From assembly GCA_015680905.1 (NCBI GenBank), contig CM027381.1, positions 19,259,501-19,323,500 on the forward strand: a DNA stretch of 64,000 nucleotides, read 5' to 3'. Below, one piece after another: positions 34,224 through 45,109 of the stretch (its first letter is position 1; each line of letters begins with the position of its first letter). The notes beneath the pieces are model-generated. The model saw only the letters and a program-made list of their open reading frames with translations, was not told the origin of the DNA and did not search any database. The DNA is from Coptis chinensis (taxonomy: Eukaryota > Streptophyta > Magnoliopsida > Ranunculales > Ranunculaceae). The position numbers were made by a program, and so were the translations under genes.

Positions 34224-34236
34224 TGGCGTCGCTGCC
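34224..34236 (+). promoter_or_regulatory. Primer-binding site of element C
   Basis: TGGCGTCGCTGCC, two bases after the LTR; one change from the TGGCGCCGCTGCC of D and E. Confidence 0.8.
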
Positions 34237-34819
34237 ATCTTAGTTCTCTTTAGTATTGTTTTATTTAGTATTGTTAGTCTTCCCAAAGTCCCATTAAACC
34301 CACCCACCCTTGTTTGTTTCTAACAGTGATTGTTTGGTTCAAAAACTTAAATTATTTCAAAGAGCAAGCCTGAGCGCGCCCCGCGCCCTTACAAGGCTAA
34401 CTTCGAGCGCCCCTAGTGCTGAAGCTCCTGGAACTCGACTTGGACTTGAGCGTGACCCGCGCCCTACCAAGGCAAAGTTCGAGTGCCCCCCGCGTTGAAG
34501 CACCTGGAACTTGAGTTTCACCTAAGCGCGACCCACGCCCTCCCAAGGCTTAACCAGAGCGCACCCCGCGCCCTATTATGAACCGCTCGATTTCCACAGG
34601 TTAGTTCAAACTACCATTACTTCAAGTTATTCATTGTTTTTAACTCGTTAAATACACTGAGCTAGCGTAAACAAGACGCTATTCATACACAAAGCAAGGA
34701 GGCATTCAGGTACTTCTTTCTTCCACTCCTCGAATCTTCTGTCAGAGGAGTTCTTATACTAGTATATCATGGTTGTTTTGATTGTTGTCGTGTTTCTTAA
34801 ATATTGGACTTAGCCTTGC
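34237..34819 (+). other. 5' leader of element C with GC-rich tandem repeats
   Basis: Between 34370 and 34575 a unit of about 72 bp is repeated roughly three times. Its core words are GAGCGCGCCCCGCGCCC, CCAAGGC and CCTGGAACT. The same unit recurs at 44758-45030 before the second 3' ORF. No coding function is assigned. Confidence 0.65.
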
Positions 34820-36325
34820 ATGAGATTAAGGTCAGGTAGAGAAAAAATGACTAACGTAATCTATCGTGAACGTCAACACACACACCTATCTAGTATACCA
34901 CACACCACACCTGAAATAATGGCTGAAGAAAGAGAGTCTCCTCTCTCTGACTTTTACAAAGCCTTGAACGATGGCCCAAAATCTTGGATCGTTCTATCAG
35001 ACCCAGTGGGGGATTTCTGAATCCCCCCAAATATATTTAATTTGTTACCCGTTTTTCATAGGTTAAACCATGAAAAACCTTATCAGCACATGAATAAGAT
35101 TGACCAAGTCCTTACTACATTCCACTATCCTACGGTTGGTTCTGAACAAATTAAACTGAGGGTGTTTCCTTTCACCTTAGCCGATAAGGCGGCGTCATGG
35201 TTAACTGCCCAAGCGCCTAATTCTGTGGACTCATGGGCCAAACTTGTTCAACTATTTATGGAACATTTTTACCGACCACTGAAAACAGATGAAATGCTTT
35301 CCAAGATTCATTTCTTTCGACAGAATCCTCATGAATCATTTTCAGAGGCTTGGAATCGTTTCACCGATCTTCTTATAGAGTGTCCACACCATAACCTCGC
35401 GAAAGACACGTTAGTTCGTGCCTTTTCCAAAGGACTTTTACACCACCATAAAGAAGTCCATGACATAATGAATGGGGGTAGTTTCCTCAGTAAAGGAGCC
35501 TCAGAGGCTTATAAATTTTTAGAAGATCAAACAAAGCGTAATAATAACTGGGGCGTAGTGACGATATCTCCCGCTCCGCTAGTTCTTCTACAATAGTTAA
35601 GGCTGCTGGTATGTTTGAGATTTAACCCGATCCTGAGCTTAAAAATTTAATCGAATCTGTCACTAAAAAGGTAGAGGCTATTTCTGTTCAACAAAAGCCT
35701 ATCCCCGTCATGAATGTCAAGTCTAATCCATGTAATTTCTGTTTGAGTCCAGAGCATCCCGACACCTATTATGCTCTCGCTTATGAACAACAAACATCAT
35801 AACAAGATAATGTTTGCTCAATTAATAGTTATCCTATTCCTAACGCCCCTTGGAGACAACATCCCAACTTCAGTTAGAGAAATAATCGACAAGTAACACC
35901 TCCAGGGTATAATAATCAAAATGTTAGGCCAGCAAACAATTACAATCCACCCATTAATTATAACAACCAAGCTCCACCACGTCAAGGACAAGGTCAGGGT
36001 AATTATAATAATTATAACAACCAAGCTCCACCACGACAAGGTCAAGGACAAGGTCAGGGTAATTATAATAATTATAACAATAATAATTATAATGCTAATA
36101 GAGGTATTGTTCCGGCAAATAATAACTATCAAAATCAACCCATTAATAATCAACGTGACATGGTTCCCGTCACACAACCTATAGCTAACACTTCTCCACA
36201 ACCGGATCGTTTCGACGCCTTTATGCAAACCCAACAACAGATTTTATAAGCCATCCAACTTTCTTTACAATAGTTAGCATAAGAGAAAGTACAACGCAAG
36301 GGTGTGTTTCCAGGACAAGCGATAC
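34820..36325 (+). pseudogene. gag: gag of element C
   Basis: ATG at 34820 gives MRLRSGREK. The frame reaches SPLSDFYKALNDGPKS and an in-frame TGA at 35018-35020 (GDF-stop-IPPNIF). It then continues open to 35596: NHEKPYQHMNKIDQVLTT, FPFTLADKAASWLTAQAP, LFMEHFYRPLKTDEML, FRQNPHESFSEAWNRF and MNGGSFLSKGASEAYKF. This is a retrotransposon capsid domain. A frameshift near 35575 leads to a zinc-finger-like CNFCLSPEHPD near 35733 and an Asn/Gln/Gly-rich tail with two near-identical repeats (QAPPRQGQGQGQGNYNNYNN) at about 35970-36075. The gag-pol junction is split by S3; GATAC is duplicated around it. Confidence 0.85.
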
Positions 36326-37946
36326 TGACCTTGCCTCTTTTTGTGTGTAGATGATATATGGATGATGTAGATAGATGATATATGTGGATGATGTAGATGG
36401 ATGATGGTCGTTGAACAAAATAGAAGCGTATCAAAACCTAATTATCCCTCAATAAGTAAAGGATGAGAAGGGTATCGTTCCAATTTTAAGTGTACGTTAT
36501 GTGAAGGATAGGACTGGAAAGGGGGTTTGAAGGATTAAAAACTATGATTATAGAGATTTTAGATTTTAATGCTAAACTAAACTAAACTAACTAAACTATT
36601 GATAATTTATAAGAGAGGGAATTCAAGAGATTAGAATCCCCCAATACTTTTAATCTATGACCTTCTGCTTCATGGTTGTTCTTACAAGTAGACTACAATT
36701 AGGCAATCGAGTGAGTGTCGATGCCCTCTTGGACAAAACATCGTTAATAATTAACTCTACTTAAGGTTGTTCATATGTTTATGCTATTAATATCTTCTTT
36801 CCTTTTATGTAAGCTCGGACAGCCATTTAATGTATTACCGAGAGCAACATCAAGGAGTACTTCCTAATAGGGCGGCCATTCAATGAATCACCACTTAAGG
36901 CAAACACAAAGAATACTTCCCCTAGGCAGCCACTCTCTGAGCTACCCCTTCTAAGGCAACACAAAGAATACTTTCTTAACTCTAAAGAACTATACTACTA
37001 GAAGAAAAGTAAAGAACACTAGCATGATATTAATATTGCAAAACATAAACCCTATTCTATACTTCTATCCTCTGGTGTGGGCAATTGAACTAATAACTAA
37101 AAACATAAAGAACTAACCTGATTGAAGAACACCATGAACCAGAAGAATCATTAAACCTTAAACATTGGCTTCATCTCCTCCCTTGAAGGAGAAGATTAGC
37201 CTTCCATAAAGAAGGAAGAACACGAAGAATGAGAAGAAGAAAAGTCGAAGAACATAAGACTAGAAAGACTAACTTATTAAGGCTCGACTAGTTAAAACTG
37301 AATCTTTTATTATTAATCTCTCTCTGCCTCAAGTTATGGAGACAAGAATATAACTGAATTGGTCAATTTACATAAGGCACTTAGGTCCTCTATTTATAGG
37401 GGTTACAATGAGTTCTAGAAGCATTCCAAACCGCCATTTGTTTTCTAATACAAATAGACTTCTTTCAGAGTCCAAATTTGTCTTTAAAACTGAGAAGGAA
37501 TTGGCTACAATATCGTTTCATGTGTCTGGATGCATGATCCATACATCTTAAATGAGAGCAATGCGTCTGGACGCACGATCCATGCGTCCCAGATGCGGAA
37601 GTCTATTTTGTCTCTTCTGCTTTATCCTTCTATCCTCTTTTATGGGCTTCGGTCCAAGCAACGAATCCTTTGGCCTTGGGCTTCCAAATAGGCTTTAAAA
37701 TAGGTCCAAGTCGCATATTTAATAACTTCAATTCCTTGGCCTTCTCCATAATTGTCCACGGGCTTCCCATGTAATCTTTAATGATCCGAATTGCTCTATT
37801 TTACCCATTTTTCTCTAATATTCCACATAACTCCCTCTTTCACCTGTATAATCATAAAACATAACTTACAAACACTATTAGTCCACTAAGATGGCTAAAC
37901 AAGAGGCATAATCGAGGGTTAAATTGCACTTTTTGAGCACTTATCA
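36326..37946 (-). repeat. Inverted solo LTR S3 inside gag-protease of element C
   Basis: On the minus strand it runs TGATAAGTGCTCAAAAAGTG to GAGGCAAGGTCA, 1621 bp. It is the same family as the 3' LTR of element G. GATAC flanks it at 36321-36325 and 37947-37951. The uninterrupted coding text in element D (GQAIPNPKMPNPAFEV) shows that S3 interrupts GQAIPNLKTTNTTFEV. The TATA box is at 37398-37391. Confidence 0.93.
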
Positions 37947-37951
37947 GATAC

Positions 37952-38970
37952 CTAATCTTAAAACAACAAACACAACCTTTGAGGTAAATGGTAATACTAG
38001 TAACGAAAATGAAAACGTAGGTGAGCTAAATGTCATTACCACTCTCCGTTCTGGCAGAGTGGTTGATAACAACGTAACTATGCCTATAGTTACCCCACCA
38101 ATAGTCCCTACACCGGCTATTGAACTAGATACCGAAATAGAAACTGAAGATCCTACCCCTATAGAGGTACCAATTAAACCGCAACTTAAGAAACATAAAG
38201 CCAAGGTTAAACATCCTGTTGATCCATATGCTAAGTATAGAGAAAAACTACCATTTCTTTAGAGATTAGCTATGTTACACAAGGATACAAATTTTGACGA
38301 GATTAGGGAAGTTTTTAAAAATCTAACGATAAACTTACCTTTTCTCGAAGCGATTAAAAAGTTACCTCACCATGCTAAGTTTCTCAAAGAGTTGTGTACT
38401 AAAAGGCATAATACAAATATTCTTAAAGACGCCTTTCTAAATGAACAATTTCCAACTTTATCAGAACATAATGGAATCGTTAATTACAAGGACCCTAGTC
38501 GTCCTACTGTACAATGCACCTTAGGAGATTCCCACACGACCACTGCTTTATTAGACCTAGGGGCGAGTGTGAACTTACTCCCATATTATCTATACAAAGA
38601 AATAGGTATACAGGAGATGCAATCTACTAAAATGACGTTGCAATTACGGATTAGTCTATTAAGTATCCTAAGGGGGTGGTTGAAAATGTGCTTGTTAAGG
38701 TTCAGGATTTCTACTATCCTACTGATTTTGTTACCCTCAATACAGAAGTCGTTAATGACTCTGTTCTGATCATTTTAGGGCGTCCTTTCTTGGCTACTGC
38801 CAACACGCTCATAAACTACCGCGATGGTTCGATGTCTTTGTCTTTTGGCCATCTTTTTGTTGAGGTAAATGTTTTTAAAATGATGAACCAGTTACCAGAT
38901 TTGTCTATAGATGGGGAGGTTAGCATGATCGAGAGCTTAGCTCAAGATTATTTTTATAACACGTTTCCAG
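37952..38970 (+). pseudogene. Protease region of element C
   Basis: NENENVGELNVITTLRSGRV, DPYAKYREKLPFL, a TAG at 38260-38262 where D has CAG, then NFDEIREVFKNLTINLPFLE and TALLDLGASVNLLPYYLYK with the catalytic DLGAS at about 38555. A frameshift near 38650 (in the text before LRISLLSIL) moves the frame to VVENVLVKVQDFYYPTDFV and LGRPFLATANTLINY. The retroviral-type aspartic protease would cleave Gag-Pol. The linker EVSMIESLAQDYFYN leads into the RT. A closely matching copy lies in element D (53100-53698). Confidence 0.88.
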
Positions 38971-40271
38971 AGAACCAGATGCATAAATTCCTTTCTTTTG
39001 GAAGTTCAGATTTCACCAATGACTCCTACTTAGAGGAAGTCAACACCATCTTCGAGTCTATACCTATCCCTTCTGTTGCTCCATCTACTGAGTTTAAAGA
39101 CCTGCTGCCTAAGAAAGTCTTCATTACTCAGGATGAGGACCCTCCAGAAGCATTTATCGACATTCCCACCACCCCAGTGCTTAGACCGCTTCCTTCTGAG
39201 TTAAAGTATATTCATCTTGATCCGGATGGTAGTCACCCGGTAATAATATCTTCTCTGTTGTCTAAAGATGAAGATGCACGTTTGATTAGGGTGATTAGGG
39301 AACATCGTTCTGCGATTGGTTGGTCCCTAGCCGACATTAAGGGAATTTACCCTAATGTTTGCACTCATCGTATCCATTTGGAGGATAACGCAAATACTTC
39401 TCACGAACCTCAGCGTCGCTTGAACCCTACCATGAAAGAGGTGGTCAGGGAAGAAGTCTTACAGTTACTCGATGCGGGTATCATATACCCAATCTCTGAT
39501 AGCGAATGGGTAAGTCCCATTCATGTGGTTCCTAAGAAATCAGGTATTACCATGGTATGTAATGCCAAGGGTGAATATGTTGCCATGCATGGTCCTATGA
39601 AATAGAGGATCTATATTGATTACAGACGTTTAAATGCCATGACATGAAATGTTCATTTTCCTTTACTCTTTATAGATCAGATGCTCAAACGTCTAGCTGG
39701 TCATGCTTTTTACTGTTTTTTGGATGGCTACTCTGGCTATTTTCAAATTATTATTGATATTGATGACCAAGAAAAGACTACTTTCACATGTCCTTTTGGA
39801 ACATATGCCTATAAGAGAATGCCGTTTGGCCTTTGTAATGCTCCTGGTACTTTCTAGCAGTGTATGCTTCATATATTTAGTGACATGGTAGAACACTTCA
39901 TGGAAGTTTTCATGGATTATTTTTCTATCTATGGAGACTTTTTCACTGACTGCCTGTCTGACCTGTCTAAGGTTTTGACATGGTGTGAAGAGAAGAGTCT
40001 GGTTTTAAATTGGGAAAAATGTCATTTCATGGTGAAAAAAGAAATAGTGCTAGGGCACATTATATCTAGTCATGGCATCGAAGTAGATAAGGCCAAACTA
40101 GATAAGATAGCGACTTTACCTATACCACGGACTATCCGTGATATTAGAGCCTTTCTAGGCCATGCAGGTTTTTATAGGCGTTTTATCAAAGATTTTTCAA
40201 AAATAGCTAGGCTTTTAACTAATCTGCTTTTAAAGGATGCCATCTTTGATTTTAATTTCATCTGGAAATAG
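38971..40271 (+). pseudogene. pol: Reverse transcriptase of element C
   Basis: RT blocks in order: HRSAIGWSLADIKGI, HRIHLEDNANTSHEPQRRLN, AGIIYPISDSEWVSPIHVVP, IDYRRLNAMT, HAFYCFLDGYSGYFQI, TFTCPFGTYAYKRMPFGLCN, MEVFMDYFSIYGD, WEKCHFMV and LGHIISSHGIEVD. TIRDIRAFLGHAGFYRRF marks the connection region. The catalytic pair FMDD reads FMDY, so the second aspartate is Tyr. TAG codons stand at 39602, 39855 and 40269, and TGA at about 39645, mostly where relatives have Gln or Arg. The enzyme would copy the RNA into DNA; this copy cannot. Confidence 0.92.
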
Positions 40272-40925
40272 GCTTTTGAAACTTTAAAAGCCGCCTTAAC
40301 CTCTGCACCCATTATACAGCCTCCCCATTGGTCTAAACCTTTCGAACTCATGTGTGATGCTAGTGATTATCTTTGTTGGTCTTTGTCTTGGGACAGAAAC
40401 TAGATAATAAGTCCACTGTTATTTATTATGCTAGTAAAACTCTAAACGATACTCAAAGGAATTATACAACTACTGAAAAAGAATTCTTAGCTATCGTTTA
40501 TGCTTTAGATAAGTTTCGTCCTTATTTGGTTGGTTCTAAGACTCTAGTTTACACGGACCATGCAGCCTTTAGGTACCTTCTAGCAAAGAAGGATGCTAAG
40601 CAGAGATTAATCCAATGGATTCTTCTCCTGCAAAAGTTTACATTAGAAATAAAGGACAAAAGAGGGGTTGAAAACGTAGTTGCCAACCACTTATCTAGAC
40701 TTACAAATGACGATGATAGTGATTCTGAGTCCATACCGGACTTTTTTCCTGATGAGCATCTGTATGCTATTTTTTCTGCACCATGGTATGTTGACATTGT
40801 GAATTATTTATCGTCTGATACTATTCCTGATGATTGGTCAAGAAATGAACGTAAGAAGTTCTTGGCCAGAGTTAAGCTATACTACTGGGATGAGTCCTAC
40901 CTCTTTAAGTATTGTGCAGATTAGA
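40272..40925 (+). pseudogene. pol: RNase H domain of element C
   Basis: AFETLKAALTSAPIIQPP and [10 protein letters not shown] lead into a frameshift near 40372. Then [69 protein letters not shown] and [10 protein letters not shown] follow. The acidic residues of the D-E-D core are present in CDASD, TEKE and YTDH. The last motif reads ANHLSRL, where ADHLSRL is usual. A TAG at 40922-40924 sits before IIHRC. Confidence 0.88.
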
Positions 40926-42076
40926 TTATTCATCGTTGTATTCCCTAGTGGAAATATAATGAGGTTCTCTCATTCTACCATGACAAAGAGTGTGGTGGCT
41001 ATTTTAGTGGTATGAAAATAGCTGCTAAAATTCTTCAATGTGGATTTTATTGGCCTACTCTCTTTAAAGATGCCCAAGTGCATTGCAAGACGTGTGTTCG
41101 TTGCCAACAACTTGGGCGAATCACTAAGCCTAATAGGATGCCATTAAATACAATCATGGTGGTAGAAGTTTTTGACGTTTGGGGCATTGATTTCATGGGC
41201 CCTTTTCCTGTGTCCCACGGTTTCATTTATATCTTAGTTTCTGTGGACTACGTGTCTAAATGGATAGAGGCCATGGCTTGCCGTAGCAATGACCATAAGA
41301 CATTGGTGTTTTTTTGTTAAGGAGTACATTTTCTATTGTTTTGGCATTCCTAAAGCCATCATTAGTGATGGTGGAACATATTTTTGCAACAGAGTTGTTG
41401 TATCCTTAGTAAAAAAGTATGGAGTTAGACATAAGGTAGCAACTCCGTATCATCCACAAACTAGCGGACAAGTAGAAGTTTCTAATAGGGAAATCAAAAA
41501 GATCTTAGAAACAACTGTAAATCTTGATAGGAAAGATTGGTCGAAGCGTCTATCTGATGCCTTATGGGTGTATAGGACGGCTTTTAAAACTCCTATAGGT
41601 ATGTCTCCCTTTAGACTTGTATTTGGGAAACCTTGTCATTTGCCCGTTGAATTGGAGCACCGTGCTATGTGGGCTATAAAAAGCCTTAACTTCAATTTTG
41701 ATGCGGGGTGTCAAGCTTGAAGTTGCAATTGAATGAGCTTGAAGAAATCCGTAGCGATTCTTATGATCTCGCAAAGGATTATAAAGCTAACATGAAACAT
41801 GTTCATGATAAGAAAATCTTGCGCAAAGAGTTTGTGGTAGGTCAAAAGGTCCTACTTTACAACTCTCGTTTACATATTTTCCCTAGGAAATTAAAAACCC
41901 GTTGGTCTGGTCTTTTTCTGGTTACTGAAGTCACCCCTTATGGGGCAATCACCTTGGTAAATCCCAAGGACAACAATACCTTTCAAGTCAATGGCCAAAG
42001 GTTAAGACATTTCCACGAGTTAATGTCCCCTGATGTGGAGAAAATCCTTTTACAGGACCCTATCTATGCGGATTGA
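40926..42076 (+). pseudogene. pol: Integrase of element C
   Basis: The zinc domain reads [13 protein letters not shown] and [11 protein letters not shown]; the second His of HHCC appears as Tyr. The catalytic core is recognisable: [16 protein letters not shown] (D), [15 protein letters not shown] (D) and [17 protein letters not shown] (E), the DDE triad. A frameshift occurs in a T run at 41308-41315, and another near 41705 before LQLNELEEIRSDSYDLAKDY. The C-terminal region has VGQKVLLYNSRL and KLKTRWSGLFLVTEV, the GPY/F-like segment, ending in TGA at 42074-42076. Confidence 0.9.
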
Positions 42077-43066
42077 CTTTTGTTGTTAGTGTACTTCTTT
42101 TCACTTCCATATAGTGATAAGTGCACCATTTTGGTAACCAGGCCCTCCTTATGGAGTGTGTGGCTATAAGTACCAGATCCTAAGTCCACAGTTAGCATAA
42201 TTCCCGTTTTCCACTCTTGCATGTTTTCTCAGTTTTTGAGTCATGTTTCTCTATGGTGTGAATTATGTCTTTATTGCTTTTTGTTTTCCTTATATTAAAT
42301 CTTATTTATAAAAAGTAAAAAATATCAAATCCATAAAAATAGTAATCTAGGAAGTCTCCGGAATCTGACTTTAAGACCCACGTTTAAAAAAAAATTCCTA
42401 ATCTTCGTTGCCAAAAATTTGTTTGGGGGTGGGGTGTTGGTTTTCCGTCCTTGATTGCTAAACTTTCCATTTGTGTTGCTTATGCCGTTAATTGTATTTT
42501 GATTCGGGTTGACATTATCTATGCATTTAGATTTCATTTGTTTGCATAAGTTATGTCATTCACGCATTTCAAGGCATTTACCACCTTTCTATATGTCATC
42601 TGCAGTTAGATTAGGATGTGGTATGGATCATTGGATTTGAAATTCTCTCTTAATCGATTTCATATCTCATTCGCAAAAATTGGACCTGTAACGAGTCAAG
42701 AATTCTAATTTTAATTTTTGTGCGCATGAGGACAAAATGGGCATTTCTGAATTTGATTGGGCTTGGGCCCAAGTCAATAGTATGAACCAAGAACGCATCG
42801 CGTTCTTCTTCTTCCTCACTCCATATTCCGCCATTAACGGCTTTCAAACCCTAGAAAAAAAAAACCTAAATACTACCACGCAAGTTAGGATTCCCCCACC
42901 CCAAACACTATCCACAACATCTCCACCACCATCTATAACAATTTCAACCACTAAAACAGTAAAAATTTCGAAAAAAACTCGAGCCACCTCCCATTGTTTT
43001 TAGTGAGTTTGGTTTCATACTCGCTCCCTATATTGTTTTCATTCCACAAATTGTCTACAACCGTCA
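42077..43066 (+). other. Post-pol non-coding region of element C
   Basis: Holds TATGGAGTGTGTGG, a PPT-like TTTGGGGGTGGGGTG at 42422-42436, GATTGGGCTTGGGCCCA near 42757 and a pyrimidine-rich leader before the first 3' ORF. No ORF is supported. Confidence 0.65.
42422..42436 (+). promoter_or_regulatory. Internal PPT-like G tract of element C, after pol
   Basis: TTTGGGGGTGGGGTG, about 350 bp after the integrase stop; identical to 14866-14880 in A. Confidence 0.5.
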
Positions 43067-44179
43067 ATGGCTCAAAGACGGAGAATTTTGCCGGAACAAG
43101 CTTTTACGGCCGACGGCTTCGCACCGTGTTACAGTGACGAGATGATTAGGATGGATTGGAATAGGTTGTGGTATTCGACAGATGATTTCTACCACTCTGA
43201 TTTGGTGGAACAATTCTATAAGAAGAGGGAGTTGGATGAGAATAAAATTTTTGTTAAGGTGGCTGGGATGAGGAGAGAAGTATCTAGGAGGTTGCTAGCT
43301 AAGATTTTAGGCATTCCGCCTAGTCGCCATCTCGACGCCATATTGCAGGAATCCCAATTTGGTGATATCGAGCCTTTGATGAACGAGACGGTTTTGGAGG
43401 GAAACTACAATGCGAGCTCGCATTGTATTCGCCAGTCGTCTCTGCGAACCAACCAGCTGGCTGTAGCTCAGTGGATTGGTAGGAATGTCACTAGAAAAGA
43501 GAAGGTCAGTGACATCAGTCTGAACTGTCTTCACGTTCTATGGATACTCTAGGAGCGGAAGTATGAATTCTGTATTCTCAAGTTTTTGATTAATATGATT
43601 AGGGGGGTTAGGAAGAGTATTGCACCTTTCCTTATTCTGATAACAATGATCATGATGAGTTTGAGAGCAACTCTGAAAACTGAGCGTAGTATGATTAAGT
43701 TGCATATGAATGTCATAGTGTATACGGATTGTGTTCAGAAGGTTTGGAGGTTGCCTGGAGAGAGGGTAGTGGAAGAGACTGAGTCGGATGATGAGGAGGA
43801 CTCGACATGTTTTGATGTCGATGCCTTGGAGAGATGTACTTCTGATGCAGAATGCATGTCAGTGCTTCATTGTGGCATGCGTTCTCTTAATAAAATTTGT
43901 GAATACCTTCGGACGCGCCAGACTGCCATACATCGTAACTATGAGACTCGTGCCCAGTGCGAGGATGAGCGTTGGGAAGAGATAAAGGCAGAGATGGAAG
44001 CATAGTGCAAGTTCCGAGAAGAAATGCTTGAATGTTTCGCACCTTAAGGGGGTTCTTCTTCTGAGGAGGCGTCTGTGAGGCACGAGCGTCGTCGCCGAAG
44101 GACGGATGTCTCGGGCCCATCTTTATCTCATGCTCCATCTTCAACCAGTAGCGAGTTTCTTAGGGAATTTATGGATTGA
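43067..44179 (+). pseudogene. First 3' ORF of element C (envelope position)
   Basis: MAQRRRILPEQAFTADGF at 43067. Then SDLVEQFYKKRELDENKIF, MRREVSRRLLAKILGIP, NQLAVAQWIGRNV and CLHVLWIL. A TAG at 43550-43552 lies where A has CAG. The frame continues ERKYEFCILKFLINMIRG, KVWRLPGERVVEETESDDEE, CFDVDALERC, LHCGMRSLNKICEYL and TRAQCEDERWEEIK. After a TAG at 44003-44005 and another stop comes a basic-Ser-rich tail (RHERRRRRTDV), ending near 44179. With two C-to-T changes reversed in mind the protein would be about 370 residues. The motifs resemble a plant transposon-protein domain of unknown function. No signal peptide is seen. Confidence 0.72.
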
Positions 44180-44347
44180 TGTTGTTTTGTTTGTTTTTAT
44201 TGTTTTTATTAGTTCGGATGTTAATTTTGAATTCAGTAGTTAAATTTGTATTTGGCAGTTAATTGTATTTGAATTTCGATTTTAATATAATGTGGTTCTT
44301 TTCAAATTATGCGTTGATTCTCGTGTTATTTCTACTTTCTCGAATTG

Positions 44348-44358
44348 TTTGGGGGTGG
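44348..44358 (+). promoter_or_regulatory. PPT-like G tract after first 3' ORF of element C
   Basis: TTTGGGGGTGG, about 170 bp after the ORF. This position is conserved in A and E. Confidence 0.5.
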
Positions 44359-44549
44359 TATTATTTCTTTTAGCATAGTTTTTATATGATCCACAATTTA
44401 TTATATAATTTTGCGATGATTGTTGGGAATGTTGTCGATATTGGCATGGCTATGAGTAGATATTGTGGTAGGATAAAATCTCAATGAGTTAGGCAGTTAC
44501 TATCCTAAATTTAACCTAAAAGATATTAGGTTTGTTTTGGAATAAAGAA

Positions 44550-44655
44550 TATGGGTTGTTTCCGTTTTCGGTTTTGGAAATATTTTGTTTCCGGCAATTG
44601 CCTTAAAGCTTTTTGGCAACTTGCCGATTCGTTTTGGCAACTTGCCCTATATAAA
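44550..44655 (+). promoter_or_regulatory. Putative internal promoter of element C
   Basis: GGGTTGTTTCCGTTTTCGG, then two tandem copies of TTTTGGCAACTTGCC, then TATATAAAC at 44648. The order is shared with A and E. The second 3' ORF starts 462 bp downstream. Confidence 0.5.
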
Positions 44656-44757
44656 CTTCCTTCATTCTCCACACAAACCCACATATCTAACTTTCATCTC
44701 TCACCTTTCACTCCCAATTTTTCCTCTTTTCTTCTTCACTTCAGCACTTAAGCTGCA

Positions 44758-45030
44758 CGGAGCGAGCCTGTGCCTCAGTTGAGAGCCACCTGCGCTTGAA
44801 TCACCTGTAACTCGAAATTCACCTGAGCACAACCCGCGCCCTACACAGACCAAATCTGAGCGCGCCCCATGCCTAAAACACTGTAACTCCATTCAGACCT
44901 GAGAGCACCCTGCGCCCTTCCCAGGCAAAAAGTAAGCGTATCCTGCGCCTAAGTGCCTGGAACTTGATCATACCCAGAGCGCAACCTGCGCCCTACCAAG
45001 GCTAAATTTGAGCGCCCCCCGCGCTCTGAT
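44758..45030 (+). repeat. GC-rich tandem repeats in the leader of the second 3' ORF of C
   Basis: About four units with core words GAGCGCGCCCC, CCTGCGCCCT, CCAAGGC and CCTGGAACTTGA. They match the repeats of the 5' leader at 34370-34575 and, less well, 50925-51150 in element D. A and E lack them at this place. Confidence 0.7.
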
Positions 45031-45109
45031 ATCCGTAGGCACGAAAAATTCCAATTTTTTGTGGATTGTTCCTGGATCGTTTGCAGCTGTTCTAGAGAGT
45101 AGTTTTGTG

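Noticed and set aside
35818..36237. Minus-strand Ile/Thr-rich ORF resembling membrane protein
   Set aside because: Antisense of the Asn-rich tandem repeats of gag; similar shadows appear at 52339-52761 and 56751-56951.
43307..43534. Minus-strand ORFs within the first 3' ORF of C
   Set aside because: The plus-strand frame is supported by homology in A, E and F; these are shadows.
43067..44179. First 3' ORF as a true viral envelope gene
   Set aside because: Position fits, but no signal peptide, cleavage site or fusion peptide is visible, so I call it only a 3' ORF in envelope position.
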